Assembly: GCA_963277665.1 (NCBI GenBank) | Contig: OY728131.1 | Coordinates: 1,390,750,688-1,390,814,687, forward strand | Length of the DNA: 64,000 nucleotides | Direction of reading: 5' to 3' | DNA from: Viscum album | Lineage: Eukaryota > Streptophyta > Magnoliopsida > Santalales > Viscaceae | In this document: positions 23,420-35,660 of the stretch, one piece after another | Layout of the letters: the number at the start of each line of letters is the position of its first letter | Numbering within the stretch: position 1 is the first letter of the stretch | The notes under the pieces: model-generated | What the model saw: only the letters and a program-made list of their open reading frames with translations | What the model was told of the DNA's origin: nothing | Database searches by the model: none | Made by a program: the position numbers and the translations under genes

Positions 23420-25503
23420 TGTAAAATCATTCCCCTCCTCATTGGTTTTACTTGAGACAGAGGATTAACCCGAATTTATGAAATAACCACATAGTGCTAA
23501 TGGAAGTCAATAGATGTTGAGGGTATCATGAACTATGGGGGACGATTTCCCATTTAAAAAGAAAATTCCCAAAAAAACGTGCCTATACCCAAAATAACTA
23601 CATGATTCATGTCAATAATGATTCAAATTTCAAAAAATAATAATAATCCCAATTCAAAAAAACCATAATAATCAATAATCATAGTACCAAGAGGAAGTCT
23701 AAACAAAAAACCCAAAAAGATATGGTACAAATCTTCAGTTCCACTCCATGCTCCATGCTCCAAGAACCACTATAATACCCATGTGTCACAAGGTGCCACA
23801 AAAAAAATGGGATTCTATACCATTGCATGTGTCCCTGATTACAATGTCTGCAAAATAACCAAAGATCCAATGTAGGGGGTGAGAAATAATACTCAGTAGG
23901 TTTTCTCCAAATGAAATCCCTACACACACCACTTTGATAGAACCATTATCATAATTTATATAATCAATGATATAAATCAATTAAATAGTATCACAATTAA
24001 GAACATGCCAAACACGTTCTTACCCAACTAAATTCTCCCAAATACAAACAATTAGAATTAAAGAAACCCAAAACCTTTTATATTTGCACACAAGTTCCAC
24101 AAACACACACTAGCTCAGTGTTTCCATTGATGGTGGGACTTTCACACCAAAACCTACCTCTTTGATGGTGTATCAAATTCACATCCATCACATTCCCCTT
24201 AATGTTGTCACATTATATCCTTAAACATGAAGGTGATACATTCACTACCACTATACATCCATCCCATTAAAATCAACATTTACCAATATCACAAACCATA
24301 TCAATAAAAAATATCCAAAATCATATCACCCAACAAATTCTAAAACCAAATTATCCAATTATTCCCAACAACATGTCAACATAAAATGCCAAACCACTTC
24401 AATGATTCAAGAATTTATTGAATGTATCCTTAATCCATTACCCATTCCATACTAGAAATTAATAATACAACATTTTTATTGAAACAATAATTTCAAAAAC
24501 CATCTTCCAAAAACCACCAAGGTCACCAATTTTAAAATAACTATACTAAAATTCAATATCAAATAACATATCATAGTAATAACCCAATTTCCCCAAAATC
24601 CAAAAATAATCACATGAGGGGTTTCAACCATGATTCACACATCACAATAACAATGAATTTCAGGAAACCAATTTTTATTTGATATGATGACTTCTAGTTC
24701 TAAAAAATGGTATAAAGATAGAAGACACATACCTTGGGGTTTGGTTAAATCAACCCACTACAAATCGACAAACATAACATGATGAGACCTCCAAAATATT
24801 ACCCTATATCCCTTTACCTAACATCAAACATCCCAAATCTCATCTTTTTAGGCAATAAAACCCCTATATCTATATGAGACAAATGCAGATCTAGAAAAAT
24901 GAGAGAGATAGAGAACAATATCTAAGGAAAACCAAGAAGAAACCAAGAGAGGAGATATACCAAAGAAAAACCACCTTCAAACCACCTAGAAAACCATTTG
25001 ATACTTATACAATTTTAGTGGGAGTAGACTCCATACCATTTAGAATAAGATATTTTGATTTGGATTCTTATGGGAGGAGAACAGAGGTGTTTAAAGTTAA
25101 TATCGAGTGACCCCATTTTTTAAAAACCCAGTTATTAAAGTTGTGCACGGTTAGCTCGCACGGTTAGGCAATGTTTCTGCTAACTATGATAATGATACAT
25201 TCCAATGGGTTCCCCACAGTATTTCCTCAAATAGATAGACAACCCATGTGCCAACTGTATGAAATCCCAATTCCTCATGTTGCACAATTACCTAGGTTTT
25301 CTTCATGGTTTTAACTAATCATGCTCTAACCATGCTCCCTTAGAATAGAATCCAACGATTTTCAAAACCATTCCAAACACTCCAAAACAATACCCATCCA
25401 GTTTAAAGACATAAAAATGCATAAAAATTTTAAATACCTCAAACTACAGGAACTACATATTGGGATGGAATATACACTAAAAAAATAAATTAGTTGTATA
25501 ACA
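23420..25503 (-). mobile_element. 5' LTR of family E, about 2.08 kb
   Basis: On the minus strand it begins TGTTATACAAC near 25503 and ends ATTTTACA at 23420. It carries the Del/Tekay-like tail (ACCTACTGAGTATTATTTCTCACCCC near 23895) also seen in family A. A TATA-like TATAAGTA lies near 25010 and a U-rich leader follows. It sits inside the minus-strand A/B-type LTR fragment at 25504-27762. Together with 22818-17737 it forms one element, LTR-PBS-gag start-pol, later interrupted by the LINE. Confidence 0.6.
25146..25168 (-). repeat. direct repeat in LTR E
   Basis: GCACGGTTAG occurs twice with CTC between. It lies just upstream (in LTR sense) of the E promoter, a position comparable to the CGCGCAAGT cluster of family D. 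Confidence 0.7.
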
Positions 25504-27762
25504 TTAAAATAATCCTCAATGAAGGGAAATTGAGATGAAGTAACTTACCTCACACTTCCCTTTAGTTCAAAATGATTTAACCTTCTATATAATCATTTTA
25601 ATCATGTGATTATTTTTTACCATAACCATATTCATATTTATAATATCATATATAACCATCATACAAAATCATAACACTAGTTTATTAATAATATTTCATT
25701 ATTATTATTGTTTCCTGTGTTGACTATTTCATTTTATCATTCTTGTTTTTCCTTGGAGGTTTGGGTTCTTGTGAATTGGGTACAGATACATCATATAAAA
25801 AATGATACATGTTTTATATATGTCAAATATATTTATTTTATATATTTTCCGAACCATTCATCAATGATCTACATGGAAAATGAATCACATCGCTTCGTGA
25901 GATGGTAGGTCATACCAACACAAGAGAGATGATATCATTACCTTAATGGGTTAAAGAGTAAATAATTTGAAAATGAATTAATTTTAATGAATTTATATAA
26001 TTCCATATTTAGATTATATGGTCATTATTTCCATCATTTTGAATACCTATATCAGTTACTGATGGAAAAAATTACTTTGGTTTGCGAGGATGTAGTCCGC
26101 CACACATATGAGTTATGACGTTCTATCCCATTTTATGGAGACAGATATGAAGAAATATTATTTCACCAAAAAAATAATATATTAATATATGTGATATATT
26201 ATTATTATTATTATTATTATATAGGAATGGTTATCAAATTATTGAAGGTGTAAAAGGATGAGTAAATAGAAGGATCTTAGTGAAGACAATTACCTTCACT
26301 TAGAAGATCCTTCTGTAGAAATATTATTAACGACCCTAGGTATGGTATTTTATAATAAATAGAAGATATATAGTGTGTATAATGATTATGAGGAGATATT
26401 TTTCGTATAATTTTTGGATAAATGGCTTTATTGGTGTGAATAAATGAGGATTGGGGATTCCCTATTATAATAGAAGAGGAGTGACATATTTTTAAATACT
26501 GAAAACTATTCAATGTTAGGAATTAACTGTATCTAAAAGTGCCACAAAAATTTTTACATAATTTATTTTAGGTGTGTTAATGTCTATAAACTCATCATAC
26601 ACAGAAAAATTAACATGTTTTAACCATGTTATTCATTAATCCTTTATGTTTACTTACTTTTACAATTTCATTTTTTATCACAGTAATTTTTTCCTTTAAC
26701 ATTGGTATCTAATCCATTAATATAAGAAAATAATCCATTTTATAGATTATGTAAAAAATTATTCTCTATATACAATTTTATTTATGAAATAAAAATTTCA
26801 TGAATTTGGAAATCAAATATAATCAAAATCGCATGTAACACGAAAAATCCCCTCTTAATTATAATAGTTATATAAAAATTTCACGGTTTTACCTAATCAT
26901 TATGAAAAAAATTATGTTGAACTTATTATTTAATAGTAATTATTATTATTAATAATATTTAATATATTTTATGGAATTCAATTCAAAAAAAAGTTTTAAT
27001 TTATAATATAAACCTATAAATTGAGTCAAAATGGGTTTTCGAAAAATGAATTTTCCAAACATAAGATGATCATACATTAACTATATTAATAATAAACATC
27101 ATTAGATTTTTATTAATTAAAATATTTATTTATATAATCCATAAATTTAAATTAAATTATTCTTCCTTATGGTTAATTTTAATTACTTAATATCAAGAAA
27201 CATTATAAACATAAAAATAGTTTTCAGGAAAATTATTTTATAATCCCAAAAATATACATATACCAAAATCGAGTATAATGGTGATTATAATAAAATTATT
27301 ATATGAAATATAAACAAATAACACTTATTTTACATTTATATCAATTTCAAATAAAATTTGACTTTAGAATTAATTTATTTATTTAAATGAAAAAAATTAA
27401 AAATTGGTAGTTTTTCGAAATTTATAGAAAAATAAATATTTTAAGAAAATTATAAACATATAACCAATAAAAAAAATTATGTGATGTTTTAAGAAATTAT
27501 AACCATTTTTTGAAATAAAATTTATAATATTTCTATAAATTATCTTTATTATTTGATCATAAAAAATAATAAAAAACCATTTTCAAAGAAAATGTTTTTA
27601 AGGGGTAAAATTAATTTAATAAATGTTTTACTGATTATTTACTAATAATTTATCAAAAAAATTAGTTATTTTGACCTATATATATATAACATAATTTGAT
27701 TAATCCTATTTATACCAACCAATTAAATGGCAATATTATAGTGTTCATATTTAAATAATATT
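25504..27762 (-). mobile_element. minus-strand LTR fragment related to families A and B
   Basis: The minus strand shows, in LTR order: a TATA-like box near 26469-26462 (CCTCTTCTATTATAATAGG), a leader with CCAATAAAGCCATTT matching CCAAAGCCATTT of family A, two CATGCGTACG-type motifs, and near 25550-25515 GTAAGTTACTTCATCTCA, close to GTAAGTTATTTCATCTCAA in LTR B4 at 63010. Family E starts at 25503 within it. The part 26500-27762 is very AT-rich and only weakly alignable. Confidence 0.55.
25875..26110 (-). repeat. CATGCGTACG-type motif, two antisense copies
   Basis: The minus-strand copy at 25921-25875 contains TACCATCTCACGAAGCGATG followed by TGATTCATTTTCC. The copy at 26110-26063 contains CATATGTGTGGCGGACTAC then ATCCTCGCAAA. 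Spacing is about 190 bp, as in the plus-strand LTRs. Confidence 0.65.
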
Positions 27763-29656
27763 TGAAACATCATGAGTTTTTAAATGAAAACACAATATTC
27801 GATAGAGTACATGATACATGACATCAAGATTAAATGACCTAAAAATTATTATTTAATATGGTAGTTATCACCTACCCGTTATAACATAAGGAAATAATAT
27901 AACTAACTGAATTATGAAAATATGGTTTTCACATGATAATATAATGATTCATTGGTTTAATAATTAATTAGAAATGAAAATAAAAACAAATTGAATATAT
28001 ACGCCGTGTTTTTTTATGGAAACCCCATTTATGTTTGAATAATTATGTTAATAAAAAAATAAAGTCACATTTTTTGGATTATATTAGTGAATTATAAATT
28101 TAATTCAATTTTTAATATTCATCTTACATTTTTTTAGACATTATATAAGAACAAATACAATTTTACAAATAAAAGAATATTTTTTCAAAAAAGTCATTCT
28201 TAACACCTTTTTATGGAGAACCCATTTAGATAATGTTTTTGTAAATTTTATTTGTTATAATTGAAAAAATAAACTTATTCTTTTGAATATGGACAAAAAA
28301 ATTACTTTGGAATTAGTTTTGGTATTTTTTTTATAAGGTTGTATTTTACGAATAGTAAAAAACACTGCACTTTAATTCAAAAACATTGTTATCATCTAAT
28401 TTATTATATTTTCCTTTTAATTTTTTTTAGAGTATAATTAGATTAAATATTTATAATTTTATAAATTTTTGTTCATTTGAATTGAATTTTATATAAATTA
28501 GATTTAAAAACTTATTAAAATTGGGAACGTCTCTTTTACTTGCCATCTACACACATATGTGAGATCACATAAAATATAATTTTACAGCTATTGTGAATTG
28601 AATTTTTAAAAATAGAAATATGTAGTTGTAATCAATATGAAAAATGTGGTTCAATAGGATCAATGTAATTTCTTTTGATTTATAACCTTAGTATTTTATT
28701 TACCATTGTAAAAGGTAAATAGGTTAATTAAGGGTTAAAATAATATTATAATAATATAAAATTACACTTAAACTTGTCCTAATCTTACTGGTTCTGTCCT
28801 TTTTGAACAAAATCAACCTTATTTCCATTTTATAACAACTTTAAGCCACTTGGTTAAGAAAATGACAATTTTTATATTTTATTTAATTATATGTTTAAAA
28901 TGTCATACTCATAAATTTAATTAGTAAATAATTTTTAATATAGGGATATATATATATGATATATTAGAGTATGAATAGTCCTTAAAAATATGCACATATT
29001 ACCTACATCATGAAAATTTATTTATAATTTTTAGACGTTAAATAATAAAATTAAATTACAACACAATGATGATGCAATCATAGATTTATTAAAGGATTAA
29101 TAAAACAAATGAATTTAAAAATTCTAAAATAAATATAATTTGAAATATTTGTTGCCATATGAGAATTTTCTGGATGAATTTGAAATTATTTATGTTATTT
29201 AAAGTACATATTTCTATGAAATCCAATTTTTATGTTTTAATAAAAATTCTTGCAATGAAAAGTGAAAAAATTGGCATATTTCGTATTTTAAAATATAAAA
29301 TAATTAATTAAATGATATAAGAGTTTTTAAAAAATAACATTATTCCAAAAAATTTAATATAAGTCTAAAAATTTCATTAAGGGTAAACTAATTTTTATTT
29401 TTTCTTTTTATATTGAATATTTTGACCCTCACAGTGTAACTCACTTGATACAATTGTAATAGATAAAAGGGGTTAAAACAAAAAACATAAGGATTATAAA
29501 ATATGTAAAACTTTATTATTTTTAATCACATAATGGTTATTTGACCCAAAAACATCATATCATTGAAATAAATCATTTTGGGAACATTTTTAATATAAAA
29601 TTAATATATACTAATTTAATATTTTAAGGGTTTCCAAGGGTTCCCTTCCCCTCTCC

Positions 29657-29664
29657 TATAAAAA
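29657..29664 (+). promoter_or_regulatory. TATA box of LTR B1
   Basis: TATAAAAA after CCCCTCTCC, with a leader rich in CTC and ACTC downstream. Confidence 0.7.
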
Positions 29665-30004
29665 GGCACACATTCTTCTATATTACTCTCACTTGAAAAA
29701 ACCTTTTGGGTCATCCATGATCATCCAAAAAATCTTCCTATAATATCTTCCCACATTATAGAGGCCTTATTATTGGTATAACACACTCCTTAGAGGTGTT
29801 AGGATGTTATGAATTGTGATCATCAGAAGAAAATGTAACATTTATAATTAATAATTTCTATTTTTTTCTTCTTCTTTATCATCCATCAAATCTTCTCCTA
29901 CCAAGATTATATAAGAACTAAATTATTCTCAATATACTAAGATTTTATTATTCTAATATCCTCATCAAAATCCATCTAAACATCAATGGAAATGGAAATT
30001 AATT

Positions 30005-30443
30005 AATCGTTCGTGTGTACGTGTTAATTATTACATCCACCAATCGATATAATTCATTTTCCAGAACTCTCTCTAATGACTTGTTATAATGAGGAAATTA
30101 AAATTCATATGTGATATTAAAGACATATTAATCATTATAAGATAATAATATATTAATTAAATTCTTTCTTTTCATGCACATAAAATGTATAATGTCGTTG
30201 ATGTGTATGTGTGAACTATCACCTCCAAAAAATGATGTGACTCCTTTTTATTCAGTACATCACTTATATGAAATATATAATTATATTTGATATATTAATA
30301 TTATATTAAAGACTTTATAATAAATATATAAACTGAAAATAACACTTACCTTTTTTCCATAATGACCAATGAAAAATGGGAAACATTACTCATGTATGTG
30401 TATGATCTACCATCTCAATGATTATAAAATTGTTCATTTTTCA
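30005..30443 (+). repeat. CATGCGTACG-type motif, three copies (LTR B1)
   Basis: Copies begin near 30005, 30192 and 30388, each with a GTGTACGTGT-like core, an ATTAC/ATCAC step, a TCCA step and a TTCATTTT-like tail. Spacing is 187 and 196 bp. Confidence 0.75.
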
Positions 30444-31290
30444 ATGACATAAATAATGGTTTGATTTAAAAGTATAATGTATATATAAATGTGATACTGA
30501 TTTCATGAATATTATTCCAGATATTATGTACTTAATACCACTTAGACTATTAACAACCTACCAAATTCATTTTCGACAAGAGTACTAAATATCGACAAAA
30601 TGCCCGCTGTGAACACAAATAAATATGTAATTGTTATTAAATAATAATAGTCATATAAATGGAATAATAATATTTATAGAGTTTATAAATGATGTAAATA
30701 ATTAACCTATGTATATTATCCTGGAAGCTTAATGTTTTATGGGACGATTCAGACTCAATGTATGGGACTCTGCCTCAATATCAATTTCTTAAGACATTTC
30801 ATGATGATATACACCTTTATTAGTTTAGAAAGTGTATATACATAAAATTTTACATTATATATTCATTTTCTATCTACATTCGTGCTATTTAATGTTTTTT
30901 AAAATGGTCTAATTTCAAGTATCTTAATATTTAAATGTTCCATGTGGTATGAGACACTTTAACTAAAACATTATTTTAATTGTTTTAATGAGTTATTAAT
31001 CTAAATACTTATCATTAATATCCTTGTTTTCAAAATTATTTTGTGTATTTATTTTTATGGACATACATATTTTAAAATATTAATTCTCTATTTTTTTTAA
31101 ATGTTTCAAAGTGGTATGGTATAATTTGATTCAAAATTCTCTTTTATAAATTTTTTAAATTGGTCTCTGAAAATGGTTTGGTTATTTCAACAACATGAAA
31201 TGTTTTCTTATGAGTAAAAATGAAATTTTCTGAGAGGCATGATGAATGTTCTAGGATTTTATGTTTTATAATTATATAATGGTATTGTAA

Positions 31291-31505
31291 ATTACACGGG
31301 TGATCCCGATACATGTTATATAAAAGTTTTGAGACCTATTATAGCTCACAGTTGAGCCAAATAAACCTTATTCGATGGGTTGATCCAAATTATAGATCAC
31401 ACATGATCCTGATATGGATTATATGAAGTTTTGAGCACCATTATAGCTCAAAATGAGCCTAATATAGCTTATATTAAGGATTATCCTCATTATCGATCTC
31501 CAATG
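31291..31505 (+). repeat. about 50-bp tandem repeat near LTR B1 3' end
   Basis: About four degenerate units of the form GGTTGATCCCCATTATAGC, then TCA, a GGGTGA-like step and GATATAGCTTATATGAAG. Each unit contains a GAGC/GCTC-type inverted pair. Equivalent arrays occupy the same place in LTRs B2, B3 and B4. Confidence 0.65.
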
Positions 31506-32454
31506 CATTAGTTATGGATGTTGGCCATATGTTTATTCCATTTGTAAGAGTGATATGTGTGTAAGTCGGTTGTATGGTTATTCAGGTTATATATGATTAT
31601 GTTCCAATATAACTTTATGTGTTATATATTCATTCTATGGGTTTTATTTTAATCTTATTATTACAAAAATGGTAATCAGTGCTTTTTTGGGATACTACAT
31701 TATATTTCATAAAGGTGAAAATATTACTATTTGATAGAGTATTCATGGTTGACATGCTTTCTCAAGACTAATATTTTCCCTTATTTTTGTAACCCTTATT
31801 GTGCTTCTTGTGCTCATCCCAAGTTATGAAATATTTTTCACATGTATTAATATTGATATAGACAATGAATATTTATTCATTAATGTATTGAAGAAGTGTC
31901 TCAAAGAGAAGTATTATTTTCATTTAATTGGGTTTCCTTTTGTGGAAATAATGATACTGAATATAATTTTGAAAATGTAATTTATGGGTGGACCATGTAA
32001 TAGTTTTTCCTAATTCTCTAAAACACTAAACTAAAATGATCCTATAATGAGGATTCATGTTCAAAAACATGAGAATAAGTTATGTTTATGACAGGGTCTC
32101 TATAGTTGGTCTCATATTATGGTTTAGACAACATTAATGATTAGGATGTTTTCATGAGAGTTAGGGATATCATGATGGGATTATAATTTTACGGGTTATT
32201 ATAAGATTAATGTCTTATAATCCATTTTGAAGTTATATGTTATGATCTTTTAAGCGGAAAAATGGTATTTTGAGAGACATTCACCTTTTAGGTAATCTGG
32301 GATAATATATTTTGGGTTGAAAAATGAAAGGCATGAGATAAACATGGAGGATAAAATATTTTATGGTTATTTCATTGATTATTTTGTCTCATTTTGGTAT
32401 TAATATAATAAATATATAGATTTTGAAAACGGAAAACCCGCAGGAAGGTTGAAA

Positions 32455-32552
32455 ACCAGTTTCATCAGAAAAGTCCATGGGAATAAAACCCACAACCAAA
32501 GGGTGAAAATGTTTTATCACTTAACACGGGCCTGCATGATGTCCCAGGTTAG
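32455..32552 (-). repeat. antisense tRNA-like / SINE-like segment (B copy 1)
   Basis: The minus strand reads GGCCCGTGTTAAGTGATAAAA as box A, then CACCCTTTGGTTGTGGG and TTTTATTCCCA in the box B position (two changes from the pol III pattern). Confidence 0.45.
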
Positions 32553-33575
32553 TATGACATGTTCATTTTAGTCAAACGAGTTTATGGAATAATAATATAA
32601 TGATTTTGGGAACATAATTTTAATAAAATGAATATACATGGTAATCGAAAAAGATTTGGGGATTAATTGATAAATTATATTTCAAATGAAATTCACTATT
32701 TTGGTATTTTATATGAATAAGTTAATGGAAGACTATGGGATTTCATTAAAGGTGTAATGGTTGGCTTTTATTGTGGAATAATCTACGATTTTATTCTATA
32801 ATTATGGTGATTTGGATTATTTATGTAAATGATTATCCTATCTTTGAGAATACATGATTAGGTTAGTGACTTTTCAGAATGAGTCATTAAGAGTGATTTA
32901 TGTTATATGGTGATAAATGTTAAAATTTATACCGAAATATTATGTGATGAAATCATTCTAAATTTTATGTATCAATATTAGTTTGGATTATTTTGAAACA
33001 TTTTAAGGAAATTTATTCGTTTAATGATCTATGTTGAACTTTTTGTATTGTTGTTGCATTTATTATTTTGTAGTAATATTTCATCTAATAAGATTAATTA
33101 TTGTTTGGGAAATTATCTTCTCTTATTGTAATAATTTTGTTTTGGGAAAATCATTCATGAAAGGAGAAATTGATAGTTAATCTGTTGTTGATTATGTGAT
33201 TCTGTATACGTTGATCTAGGAAAGAAAAATTCATCTCAAATACTAATCATTTGAAGAAAAATGGTGAATTTATGATGGAAATTTAATAGATTGAGAAACC
33301 ATACTTCTCATGTACGTATGATTCTTTATGTTCTTCTTCAAGGAAGTATATGACTTTCACAACTTAGTGAAAAGGACCTTAAACCAAAAATGTTACCCTT
33401 TTACTTTTCATACTAAGGAATAAATGACATTTTAACCAATCACAACCATGTGGTTTTGTGATTGTTAACTTTCTATTGATGATTTTTTCTATCAATCATT
33501 TTTAGAACATGATGGTTAGTTTTTCATCCATATCCATATTTTATATAAGGAATCCTAGTACGTGTTATCCCAATT

Positions 33576-33578
33576 GAC
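33576..33578 (+). repeat. target-site duplication, left (GAC)
   Basis: GAC directly precedes the CACTA left end and is repeated at 48076-48078. A 3-bp duplication is the rule for CACTA elements. Confidence 0.85.
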
Positions 33579-33985
33579 CACGACTGGAAATGAATCCTTT
33601 ACCAACAGTTTCAAACCATTGGTAAAGGCTGCCAAACCGTCGGTATATCATATACCAATGGTATGGAAAACCTTTCGAAAGTAAGGCATGGCATTCGCCC
33701 ATTACGAATAGTTTTTTTATAACCATTGGGAAAGGAAATGTACTTGGAGTATTGCCAGCGGTTTTACAAACCGTTGGCAATACTAGCAGTGTAAATGTTT
33801 TTACCAACAGTTTCTAAAAACCATTGGTATATATTGTATACTAAAAACTATAGCAATGGTTCTAAACCATTGGTATAGTTTTTAAATATCTATTTCCAGA
33901 ACTATTATACCAACAGTTTTAAACCGTTGGTAATGTGTTTTTCAATAACTATTATACCAACAGTTCAAAACTGTTGGTAATGTGT
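33579..33985 (+). repeat. left end and subterminal hairpin array of the CACTA element
   Basis: After the terminal inverted repeat come about eight inverted-repeat pairs of the form ACCAACAGTTT...AAACCATTGGT (near 33600, 33632, 33710, 33757, 33803, 33850, 33912, 33957). CACTA elements carry such subterminal arrays as transposase-binding sites; that role is inferred here. Confidence 0.85.
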
Positions 33986-34289
33986 TTTTTAGTACTGTTT
34001 CACAACATGCCTCCATTAGCCCCTCCATTGTACACTTGCATAAAAAATATCACAAAAACCACATACAGACTTAAAACGGCATAAAAACACTTAAAATAGC
34101 ATAAAAACACATAAAATCATGAAACTCTTCCAACAATGTCATGTACTACAATTCCCTATTTCAATATTCATATGAAAACAATCATATAGTAGAGTTAATA
34201 ATAGTTTCAACAACTCAAACATTATTTACACCCATTTCTATCTTCAAATGACAACCACTCTTCCTATAGTAATTAACCTCGCCCCTACA

Positions 34290-34328
34290 CAACCCCCCAA
34301 CCAGCACAGCCCCCCCCCCCACATCCCC
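34290..34328 (+). repeat. C-rich tract (G-rich on minus strand)
   Basis: Contains C-runs of 6 and 13 around CAACCAGCACAG. The reverse complement resembles the GGGGGCTGT units at 42113 and 45505, so the G-rich repeat occurs at three places in this element, here inverted. Confidence 0.7.
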
Positions 34329-34549
34329 ATCAAATTGTAATAGGTAGAATAGTCTAAGAAATATTATTAGAGTTGAATAAGAGTTTGAAATTGGTTCAAA
34401 TCCCAATTTTTTTATCCTAGATTTGGGTACGTAATGATTTTTGATGCATTTTTCATTGAACATGTATTTTTTATAATATATGGGGAAAAGGTATTTTTTT
34501 AGGAGTCTCGTCACTTATGACCCCATGACTGAAACTACCCAACTCATGA

Positions 34550-35660
34550 AAACGAGTTTTCTACTATCTTTGATGAGTGTAAATTTCAGTTGTTGTATTC
34601 ACTTAAAATGATGTCCTTTTGAAACAAAAGAGAGACACAATGAGTGGTGCCGGCCAAACTGCACCTCAGATTGAGCTGGGGTTTACTCAAACACATCAAA
34701 AATTAACCATGGATCGTTTTCCTAAAGTATCAACACAATCTGAATGTGTTTGGTCAGTTTTCTGTATGTCGGTTATTTTTACTTAAAAGTGTATCCATTT
34801 TAAACAAAATGAAGACACTTTGAGTGGTACCAGCCACACCATGCCTTTGATTGAGGTGGGTTTGACTCATACACGTCACAAATGACCCATGGATCATTGT
34901 CCTAATGTATCAACAGAATCTGAATGTGTTTGGTCTGTTTCCCATTGGTCAGTTGTTGTTTGCACTTAAAATTTCGTCCATTTCGAAGAAACGTGAGACA
35001 CTTTGAGTTCTGCTGGCCACACCACACCTCAGACTGAGACGGGATTGACTCGTACATGTCATAAATGACCCATGGATTTTTTCCTAAAGTTTTAACAGAA
35101 TCTGAATGTATTTGGTCAGTTTTCCGTATGTCAGTTGTTGTTTTCACATAAAATCATGTCCATGTTAAACAAAAGTGAGTCATTTTGATTTGTGGTGGCC
35201 ACACCACGCCTCATATTTATGTGGGGTTGACTCATACACATCAAAAATGTCCCATGTATCGTTTTCCTAAAATATCAACACACTCTGAATGTGTTTGGTC
35301 CATTTTAAGTATTCTATTTGTTGCTTTCAATTAAAATCTTGTCCATTTAAAACAAAAGAGAACCAGTTTGGGTTTTGTTGACCACACTGGCCCTCAGATT
35401 GAGGTAGGGTTGACTTTAACTCATCACATATGACCCATGGATAATTTTCCTAATGTTTCAACAGAATCTGAATGCATTTGTTCGGTTTTCCGTATGTTAG
35501 TTGTTGTATTCACTTAAAATGATGTCCTTTTGAAAAAAAAAGAGAGACACTTTCAGTGGTGCCGGCCAACCAACACCATGGATTGAGGCAGGGTTGACTC
35601 ATACACATCAAAAATAACCTATTAATCATTTTCCTAAACTATCAACATAATCTGAATTCC
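34550..35660 (+). repeat. 183-bp satellite array, left block, about 6 units
   Basis: TGAATGTGTTTGGTC or a close variant recurs at 34741, 34921, 35103, 35286, 35469 and 35652 (spacing 180-183). Each unit carries GAGACACTTTGAGTGGTGCC, CAGATTGAGGTGGGGTTGAC, and ACCCATGGATCGTTTTCC. Confidence 0.92.

Larger units (their letters stand above)
27763..32104 (+). mobile_element. family B LTR 1 (4,342 bp)
   Basis: It begins TGAAACATCATGAG, aligning with TGTAACAACCCATG (48231), TATAACATACCATG (54134) and TGTAACATCCTGAG (60039). It ends near GGTCTCTATA, followed by a degraded primer site. Contents: TATA at 29657, three CATGCGTACG-type motifs (30005-30443), a conserved block with CATTTTCGACAAGAGTAC near 30560, and a 50-bp tandem repeat at 31291-31505. 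No coding sequence was seen. Confidence 0.8.
32105..33578 (+). mobile_element. family B internal region 1, left part
   Basis: A degraded primer site (TGGTCTCATATT at 32107) is followed by 1.47 kb of AT-rich sequence with no recognisable gag or pol. It is collinear with 52527-54000 and 58420-59900. The internal region resumes at 48076 after the CACTA insertion; total length without the insert is about 1.63 kb. Confidence 0.75.
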
